6,060 bases of DNA from JBBKWX01 sp037969175 (GTDB lineage Bacteria > Bacteroidota > Bacteroidia > AKYH767-A > JBBKVM01). The stretch covers positions 1-6,060 of the forward strand of contig JBBKWX010000060.1 in assembly GCA_037969175.1 (NCBI GenBank). Direction: 5' to 3'. A program made the translations under genes and the position numbers. Position 1 is the stretch's first letter. Each line of letters starts with the position of its first letter. The notes under the pieces were generated by a model, which was not told the DNA's origin, ran no database searches, and saw only the letters and a list, made by a program, of their open reading frames with translations. Shown here piece by piece: positions 1 through 5,257 of this stretch.

Positions 1-100
1 TAAAATCAAGAATGAAAGAATTGGGTATTAATCCATAATCAGCATTATTATATTTCAAAATCAATTCAATAAAATAAATAACTAACTATAATACATTTTT
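1..100 (+). promoter_or_regulatory. AT-rich leader upstream of the first gene, with candidate -7 boxes
   Basis: No coding region is supported here. The stretch is very AT-rich and ends directly at the first start codon. Two partial matches to the Bacteroidota -7 consensus TAnnTTTG are visible: TATATTTC at 49-56 and TACATTTT at 92-99, each differing at the final G. A TTG at 21-23 could be a -33 element for the first box, but the 25-nt spacer is longer than the roughly 19-21 nt usually seen, so the promoter is not firmly placed. The last 30 bases are A/T only apart from a few C residues and contain no Shine-Dalgarno sequence, as is common in Bacteroidota leaders. Confidence 0.3.
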
Positions 101-1273
101 ATGCGCGCTCTAATATTAGGTATACTGTTCCTGCTAGGAAGTTATACCGCAAAAGCACAATATCAAAATATTACATTTAATTATGAAAAGAGTTATTTTA
201 ATGGATCTCTTCCTCTTCCTGCAGAAAAGAAATTTATGGTGACCGGGAATGTAAATCCAAAAGTACAACTCGTAGAAATCAAGATTTATCGGGACAATAT
301 TGATGATGAACCGCTTTATTCTGCAAATTGGAAAAGGATTTACGGAAATAATATGGCAAGTTTTTCTGTTCCCGTCAATTATGTACTTAGAGGTAATTCT
401 GATTATACATTTGTTGTTAATTATTTTGAGCCCGCTGCCCGTAATGAGAGAGCAGCTCTTATGAAATCAATTTCAAAAGGACTTAAAGCATATATTGATC
501 AATCAATTGAGATCTCAAACAGGAATGTCAGGCTCAAAGAGAATTATAAGGTTATAATGTCCGACCTGAATACAATAGTTAATTCAGGAATGGGAAATTA
601 TAAAAACAAGAGCAATATTTATTTCAGCGGATTTTCTGATATCGTAAAAGCCAAAGTAAAAGAAATCGATAATGCCAGTCTCACAAAAGCTGCTTATGTT
701 GTAAAGACTGCACCTGAAGAAGAGAAAAGAAGTATCAAACAAAAATATATTTCCAAATTATTGAATGATCTGTTGGATCTGACAGTGTCAGAAGTTTCCC
801 AGGTTATTAATACTGAATTATTGGTGATCACGGATTCTAGAATTGTCCGTAATTATCCTACTGAAAAAACGATCAATACGATAGCATTAAATGCAGGTTA
901 TGGTGGAGTATACGATTCAGGTGAGATAGATAATTTAACATATGGCTCAGGGCCATTTGCGGGGCTTTCATTTTCATTAGGTAAGAAAGCTTTTACTTCT
1001 CCATTCTGGAGCAGGACTTCGATTTCAGCTGGGGTTTTCCTTACTAACCTGGATCTTGGTAATGGTAAAGAAGTTTCCGGACCCTTGGTAAACCGGCCTT
1101 TATACTTAGGGTTGGGATATAAGGTGCTGCGCTTCGTGAGATTGAATGCAGGAATGACTGCATTGCAGCGTGGTACAACTTCATTTTCGGATTTTAATAT
1201 AAACAAAGTGTATACCCGTCCATATATTGGAGCGAGTATTGAATTTAATTTGTGGTTGGGACTTGATAAATAA
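101..1273 (+). CDS. Exported protein with beta-rich N-terminus, helical middle and barrel-like C-terminus (function unknown)
   Basis: I do not recognise a named family. Residues 1-20 form a clear Sec signal peptide: Met-Arg start, a Leu/Ile/Gly-rich core, and Ala-Lys-Ala followed by Gln at the cleavage site. Residues about 20-110 alternate polar and hydrophobic and look like a beta-sandwich. Residues about 110-250 are charged and helix-prone. From about residue 257 to the end, short alternating strands rich in Gly, Tyr, Phe and Leu separated by polar turns (Leu-Asn-Ala-Gly-Tyr-Gly, Leu-Gly-Leu-Gly-Tyr, Ile-Gly-Ala-Ser-Ile-Glu-Phe) resemble an outer-membrane barrel, though about 135 residues allow only about six to eight strands. 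The ATG at 101 is chosen because the signal peptide begins there. The stop codon overlaps the ribosome binding site of the next gene, so the two are probably co-transcribed and act together in the envelope. Location is inferred from these features; biochemical role is unknown. Confidence 0.85.
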   Translation: MRALILGILFLLGSYTAKAQYQNITFNYEKSYFNGSLPLPAEKKFMVTGNVNPKVQLVEIKIYRDNIDDEPLYSANWKRIYGNNMASFSVPVNYVLRGNSDYTFVVNYFEPAARNERAALMKSISKGLKAYIDQSIEISNRNVRLKENYKVIMSDLNTIVNSGMGNYKNKSNIYFSGFSDIVKAKVKEIDNASLTKAAYVVKTAPEEEKRSIKQKYISKLLNDLLDLTVSEVSQVINTELLVITDSRIVRNYPTEKTINTIALNAGYGGVYDSGEIDNLTYGSGPFAGLSFSLGKKAFTSPFWSRTSISAGVFLTNLDLGNGKEVSGPLVNRPLYLGLGYKVLRFVRLNAGMTALQRGTTSFSDFNINKVYTRPYIGASIEFNLWLGLDK

Positions 1274-1277
1274 GGAG
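1272..1277 (+). promoter_or_regulatory. Shine-Dalgarno sequence AAGGAG that fixes the start of the barrel-OmpA gene
   Basis: AAGGAG overlaps the TAA stop of the preceding gene and lies three bases before the ATG at 1281. It is the only good Shine-Dalgarno match before any gene in this window. The spacing is short, but the ATG is followed at once by a signal peptide, which supports it over the in-frame ATG at 1227. Starting at 1227 would put 18 residues in front of the signal peptide and overlap the previous gene by 47 bases. Overlap with the stop codon suggests translational coupling. Confidence 0.6.
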
Positions 1278-1280
1278 CAT

Positions 1281-4040
1281 ATGAAACATCAAAACAAATA
1301 CTGGATCTTACCGGTGTTACTGATGATCTTCAGTATTCCCGGCTTATCACAGCAAAATATTTACAAGTGGAGAGTTGGTATAACAACTGGCCTGATGAAT
1401 TATAAAGGAGATATAGAAACGAAATATTTTCCTAATTCATTCGATGATCCGATGTTTGATAAGTTGTCTTATTCTTTTGAAATAGAAAGAAAACTTAGCA
1501 AATCATTTGGATTGCAAGCTTCGTTTCTTTACGGAACTCTTACAGCAAATGACATCAAATATAAAAGTGATGGTAGTGTTGATGTTGTAAACTCTAATTA
1601 TGACCGGGCGCTGAATTTTCAGTCAGACATTCGTGGTGGATCTATCAGAATGATCTATCATTTTGATAACAATAAAATACAATCCTGGAATGCACGGCTA
1701 TCCCCTTATTTGTTTGCCGGATTTGGAATAACCAGATTTGATGTATTTGCGGATCTGATGAATAAGGATGGCGATTTCTATTATTACTGGAGTGACCATA
1801 CTATCCGTGATCTTCCTGAATCTCCCGGCAATGCAAGTGTTTCCAATATCATTGAACAAGACAAACAGTATGAGACTAATTTAAAGAATCTAGGTACTGA
1901 AAATGATATTGCAATTCCGGATCAAACATTTAATATTCCATTTGGCTTAGGATTAAAATATCGGTTATCAGAAAGATTCAATTTGAATTTACAATTTGAT
2001 GCGAAATATGCATTCAGTGATAAAATAGATGACATCAGCGGAAAGTACAGAACTTCATATAATTCCTTGTTCCAGGAATATGCCGCAAATCCAAATGGAA
2101 GTACTGAAACCTATAGAGGAAATTCTGATGGAAAAAATGATATTTATTTTTATGGATCAATAGGATTACACATCAATTTTGGAGAAAAGAAAAAACCATT
2201 CAAGGTATATCCTTATTATAGTGATCATGGTCAAGTTGCAAGAGTTACTGAACTCGAAACAACCGAGAAGAAGATTATTTTCAGGGGAGATTCAAATGAG
2301 ATACAAGAATTTAAGATCAGTCCGGAAGATACATTAACAATGCACAAAGTTGGGGGTGGATTTGAAAGCGTCGATACCCTGGATGGAATGATCATTAAAA
2401 AAGTGATTCGGATTGAAAAAGATAGTTTAGCAGGGGATACTTCAGGGACAAAAAAAATAGTGATCCGGAAAAAAATTCAGAATGGAGATTCTCTTATTGT
2501 TGAAGAAAGAGTGATGTTCATTCCCGGTGATAGTACTATCAGTGATTCAACTATGATGTGGTTCACAGATTCCGGAGATTCTCTGGATATTTCTGATATT
2601 GAGATTGAAATGGAATCGGTACATGAAGAAGTTGAAACCAACATGGTCATCGAAAAGAAAATTAGTATTGGGACTAGAGACAGCTTGGTAGTTATCAAGT
2701 TCAATGGAATGGAAGAAGGGGAATTGGAAATTGATCCAATGATATTTAGACAGAGTACATTGATGAGTGATACAATCGCTGATATGCGTATGAAGTTGGA
2801 TCAGCTCAGAATGGAAATGGATCTGCTGAAACTGGGTATGATTGAAGATACTTCAAAAGGCAAGAAAATTATTCCACCTTCTTCATTACGGGATTCTGTT
2901 TTAGTTAAAAAGACTATTTCTACAACGAGAGATACAATACTAAAATCTAAAGTTGCACCGGATAATTTGCAAAAACCAAAAAGTGTTATTCAGCGTGATA
3001 CTTCTTTGATCAATGATAATACGAGAATCAGAAAGCAGTTGGATGAACTCAGACAGAAGAATACAGAGCTTGAAAAAAGAGTTTCGACTTCACCTGTTTC
3101 TGTAAGAAGGGATACTGTTGTTGTTATCAAAGAAGTCCCAATGCCAATGGATCGGAAAACAGCTGATGAAGCATTGCAAAACAGGATAAGTATTCAAGAT
3201 GACAGGATCAGATCACTTGAAGGAGAAATACGAAATGTTAGACAATCACAAAATCAGATCCCTGTTCAACCGAATATCAATATTACTCCTCAATCGAATA
3301 ACGCAGAGCAGGAAAGACTGCGTAAACAGGTTGACGATCTAAACGCAGAACTTGCGTTGTTGAAGACAGTGAATGCTGATACAGCGACTAAGGATAGTAT
3401 CCGGTTGACTGCAACAGGAGATACAATCAGGGTTATCAAATCAATTCCTGTTTATCAAGAATTGGTAAAAGCTGAAAAGTTAAAAGAACTTGAGATGAGA
3501 TCTGCTTTACAACAAACAAGAATAGATAGTTTGCAAAATGTAGTTCGAAAAGAAAAAGAATTATCGTTAAAAGGCACTACCACTAAAGACAGCGTTGCCA
3601 TAGCAAATCTAAAAACTGAACTGCAAGATCTGAAAGAACAATTGAAAAAATCGCAGGAAAAGAAACCGGATGTAAAACCACAGGAATTGTCTCAAAAGAA
3701 TTCAGGATCCGAAATAGAAAAAGTGGTGATTTATTTTGCTTCAAATAGTTCTAAAGTAATAAGCAAGTATTATCCGGAATTAGATCGGATTTCAACGGAG
3801 TGGAAGAAAGACAGAACTATGAATATTGTTTTGAGTGCATTCACTGATGCTTCGGGAGATCCGGGTTACAATAAACAACTTTCGGATAGAAGAGCAAATG
3901 CAGTTCGCAGCATACTCATTTCAAAAGGCATTGAAGCAGGAATGGTTCATATAAAAGCTTTGGGCGAAAAAGATGCGGAAGAACAACATGATCCGAATTC
4001 TAGAAGAGTTGAAATAAAATTCACACAAATAATCGAATAA
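1281..4040 (+). CDS. Outer-membrane beta-barrel protein with long coiled-coil linker and C-terminal OmpA domain
   Basis: This is a 919-residue envelope protein. Residues 1-24 are a signal peptide ending Gly-Leu-Ser-Gln. Residues about 28-302 look like an outer-membrane barrel: the opening Arg-Val-Gly-Ile-Thr-Thr-Gly followed by Asn-Tyr-Lys-Gly-Asp is typical of Bacteroidota barrels, and the last strand ends Asn-Phe-Gly at 300-302. Residues about 330-810 hold many [R/K/G]-D-[S/T] motifs, an acidic stretch (416-453) and heptad-like coiled coils near 494-520, 580-605, 630-655, 675-698 and 725-800. Residues 811-915 are an OmpA-like peptidoglycan-binding domain with Thr-Asp (D856), Tyr-Asn, Leu-Ser and Arg-Arg (R870-R871), and a closing Arg-Arg-Val-Glu-Ile. 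D856 and R871 have the same spacing as D271 and R286, the peptidoglycan-contacting pair of E. coli OmpA. Known for the family: such domains bind the peptide stem of peptidoglycan. Inferred: it tethers the outer membrane to the wall across a long linker. It is far longer than classical OmpA (about 350 residues). The next gene follows after 7 nt. Confidence 0.9.
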   Translation: MKHQNKYWILPVLLMIFSIPGLSQQNIYKWRVGITTGLMNYKGDIETKYFPNSFDDPMFDKLSYSFEIERKLSKSFGLQASFLYGTLTANDIKYKSDGSVDVVNSNYDRALNFQSDIRGGSIRMIYHFDNNKIQSWNARLSPYLFAGFGITRFDVFADLMNKDGDFYYYWSDHTIRDLPESPGNASVSNIIEQDKQYETNLKNLGTENDIAIPDQTFNIPFGLGLKYRLSERFNLNLQFDAKYAFSDKIDDISGKYRTSYNSLFQEYAANPNGSTETYRGNSDGKNDIYFYGSIGLHINFGEKKKPFKVYPYYSDHGQVARVTELETTEKKIIFRGDSNEIQEFKISPEDTLTMHKVGGGFESVDTLDGMIIKKVIRIEKDSLAGDTSGTKKIVIRKKIQNGDSLIVEERVMFIPGDSTISDSTMMWFTDSGDSLDISDIEIEMESVHEEVETNMVIEKKISIGTRDSLVVIKFNGMEEGELEIDPMIFRQSTLMSDTIADMRMKLDQLRMEMDLLKLGMIEDTSKGKKIIPPSSLRDSVLVKKTISTTRDTILKSKVAPDNLQKPKSVIQRDTSLINDNTRIRKQLDELRQKNTELEKRVSTSPVSVRRDTVVVIKEVPMPMDRKTADEALQNRISIQDDRIRSLEGEIRNVRQSQNQIPVQPNINITPQSNNAEQERLRKQVDDLNAELALLKTVNADTATKDSIRLTATGDTIRVIKSIPVYQELVKAEKLKELEMRSALQQTRIDSLQNVVRKEKELSLKGTTTKDSVAIANLKTELQDLKEQLKKSQEKKPDVKPQELSQKNSGSEIEKVVIYFASNSSKVISKYYPELDRISTEWKKDRTMNIVLSAFTDASGDPGYNKQLSDRRANAVRSILISKGIEAGMVHIKALGEKDAEEQHDPNSRRVEIKFTQIIE

Positions 4041-4047
4041 AAAATTT

Positions 4048-4596
4048 ATGGATGAAGAAGTAAAAAGTAAACCGGGAATGTTGAAGCTAGGTAAAACAGG
4101 TTGGATCATTACTATCAGTCTGCTAATAATTGGAGGATTATTGTTATGGAAAAACATATCCGAAAAAAGGTTGGTGAAAAACTATGCCGAAAAAGAACAA
4201 TCCATTATTGAGAAAGCAAATCTGCAACTCAAAGCAAATAGAAGTCAGACCATGGACCTGGTTCATATGACATTGGTTTGGGCAATTCGATCAGAGATGT
4301 TGAGAGGAAATATGGAAGCAGTTGATCAATATATTATCCAGTTTGTGAAGGAGAAGGATATTGAGCAAGTATTATTAGCTGATCCATCCGGAAAGATATT
4401 GTTGAGCTCGGATAAAAAATTGGAAGGAAAAACTTTTTCTAATTTTTATCCCTCAATAATCCTGGATGCAAATAAAAGTATGGTTGTTGACAGAGACAGT
4501 ACATCCATTTATGTTTTTGGACCCGTCATGGGACTCAGTAAAAAGTTAGGTACTTTATTATTTATTTCATCAGCTAAACCATTCAAAGGAGAATAA
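4048..4596 (+). CDS. Inner-membrane-anchored protein with Cache/PAS-like extracytoplasmic domain, no output domain
   Basis: This is a 182-residue protein. A short basic N-terminus is followed by one hydrophobic segment at about residues 19-34 (Trp-Ile-Ile-Thr to Leu-Leu-Trp), read as a membrane anchor or uncleaved signal. A helical stretch (about 36-90) follows. A region from about 95 onward resembles a single Cache/PDC sensor fold: two strands joined by Ala-Asp-Pro-Ser-Gly-Lys (111-116), then Asp-Lys-Lys-Leu-Glu-Gly-Lys, a pattern common in the ligand-binding parts of histidine kinases and chemoreceptors. The unusual point is that the protein ends right after this domain: no HAMP, kinase, GGDEF or receptor module follows, and the next gene is unrelated. 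It lies 7 nt after the barrel-OmpA gene and is the last gene before the terminator, so it is probably co-expressed with it. The Cache call rests on pattern only; a specific ligand cannot be predicted. The start ATG is preceded by an A-rich leader. Confidence 0.75.
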   Translation: MDEEVKSKPGMLKLGKTGWIITISLLIIGGLLLWKNISEKRLVKNYAEKEQSIIEKANLQLKANRSQTMDLVHMTLVWAIRSEMLRGNMEAVDQYIIQFVKEKDIEQVLLADPSGKILLSSDKKLEGKTFSNFYPSIILDANKSMVVDRDSTSIYVFGPVMGLSKKLGTLLFISSAKPFKGE

Positions 4597-4610
4597 GGCT
4601 TTCAGCATTT

Positions 4611-4644
4611 AAGATCTCTTCGAATTATTTTCGGAGAGATTTTT
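4611..4644 (+). terminator. Rho-independent terminator closing the first operon
   Basis: An 11-bp stem pairs 4614-4624 with 4630-4640 around a 5-nt loop (TTATT). Ten pairs are Watson-Crick and one is a T-G wobble. The stem can be extended by A/T and G-T pairs at 4611-4613 with 4641-4643. The 3' arm runs directly into a T tract at 4640-4644, followed after CA by four more T residues. It begins 15 bases after the stop codon of the Cache-like gene, as expected for the end of a transcription unit. Confidence 0.85.
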
Positions 4645-4660
4645 CATTTTCGTACCTTTA
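4630..4660 (+). promoter_or_regulatory. Candidate Bacteroidota promoter for the redoxin gene, overlapping the terminator
   Basis: TACCTTTA at 4653-4660 matches the -7 consensus TAnnTTTG except for the last base. A TTCG at 4630-4633, one mismatch from TTTG, lies 19 nt upstream, the usual spacing for the -33 element. The -33 element falls inside the 3' arm of the upstream terminator. Transcription would start within a few bases of the GTG codon at 4666, giving a leaderless or nearly leaderless mRNA. The match is by eye and both boxes are imperfect. Confidence 0.45.
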
Positions 4661-4665
4661 TACCT

Positions 4666-5253
4666 GTGAAATCGAGCCTTTTATTTTCAATATTTCTATT
4701 TGTAGTTATTACCAATGGCTTTGGGCAACGAAATATTGATCCCCCGGCAATGTTGGGAAAGGGAATAGTATTGAAAGATCTGAGCGGTCAACAACATGAG
4801 ATGGATAAGCTTGTGGATAATAAAGCTGTGGTCTTCTACATGCTTAGCCCTGACTGTCCGCTTTGTCAAAGCTATACATTGACATTTAATTCATTCAACT
4901 TGAAATATGGTAGGCAAGGTATGGTCTCTGTAGGAGTTTTCCCCGGCAAGTTATACAGCAAAGAAGAGATCATTGCTTTTAAAAATAAGTTTAATGTGAA
5001 TATGTTATTAGTATTGGATCCTGATTATATATTAACAAATAATTTACGAGCTTCCGTCACACCACAAGCATTTCTTTTAGGTAAAGGAGGCAGCATTGTG
5101 TATAGTGGACGGATCGATAATTGGGCTTATTCACTCGGGAAGACCAGACAAAAAGCAACGGAACATAATTTAAAGGATGCTATAGAATTGGTTTTGGCAG
5201 GAAAAGAAATAGTAATGAAACGAACCAGGGCTGTAGGCTGTATCATAGAATAA
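4666..5253 (+). CDS. Exported thioredoxin-fold redoxin (AhpC/TSA-like) with CxxC and C-terminal Gly-Cys motif
   Basis: This is a 195-residue protein. Residues 1-21 form a signal peptide, so it acts outside the cytoplasm. The thioredoxin fold follows: strand Ala-Val-Val-Phe-Tyr-Met (54-59), then the redox site Cys-Pro-Leu-Cys (C64, C67) in the context Ser-Pro-Asp-Cys, a helix, strand Val-Ser-Val-Gly-Val-Phe (87-92), and the expected cis-proline at P133 in Val-Thr-Pro-Gln. Next comes Tyr-Ser-Gly-Arg-Ile-Asp (146-151), characteristic of this redoxin group. The tail carries a third cysteine, C192, in Thr-Arg-Ala-Val-Gly-Cys-Ile-Ile-Glu. Two active-site cysteines point to a thiol-disulfide oxidoreductase or peroxidase-like enzyme; the substrate is not known. 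The start is GTG: it is the only start codon that keeps the signal peptide, since the next in-frame Met (residue 29) removes it. The cytochrome/copper protein begins 4 nt after the stop, so the two are almost certainly an operon and probably redox partners. Confidence 0.85.
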   Translation: MKSSLLFSIFLFVVITNGFGQRNIDPPAMLGKGIVLKDLSGQQHEMDKLVDNKAVVFYMLSPDCPLCQSYTLTFNSFNLKYGRQGMVSVGVFPGKLYSKEEIIAFKNKFNVNMLLVLDPDYILTNNLRASVTPQAFLLGKGGSIVYSGRIDNWAYSLGKTRQKATEHNLKDAIELVLAGKEIVMKRTRAVGCIIE

Positions 5254-5257
5254 GTTT

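Noticed and set aside
35..48. Small inverted repeat ATAAT-CAGC-ATTAT before the first gene.
   Set aside because: Only five A/T pairs in a very AT-rich stretch; expected by chance and not followed by a T tract.
898..1206. Minus-strand open frame of 102 codons.
   Set aside because: It lies fully inside the first gene on the other strand, has no signal peptide, domain or leader, and the sense frame has clear protein features.
1227..1280. Longer start for the barrel-OmpA gene at the in-frame ATG at 1227.
   Set aside because: It would overlap the preceding gene by 47 bases and add 18 residues in front of a clear signal peptide; the ATG at 1281 follows AAGGAG.
2477..2704. Minus-strand open frame of 75 codons with a hydrophobic, Ser-rich start resembling a lipoprotein signal.
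   Set aside because: It is antisense to the Asp/Ser/Ile-rich linker; reading those codons backwards yields Ser and Ile runs, which explains the apparent signal sequence.
3711..4025. Assignment of the OmpA-domain protein to type IX secretion (PorE-like).
   Set aside because: PorE-type proteins carry TPR and propeller domains before OmpA; here there is an N-terminal barrel and a coiled-coil linker, and no other secretion gene is nearby.
3921..4157. Minus-strand open frame of 78 codons spanning the junction of the second and third genes.
   Set aside because: It covers the conserved OmpA domain end and the membrane segment of the next gene in antisense; the hydrophobic look comes from the complement of that region.
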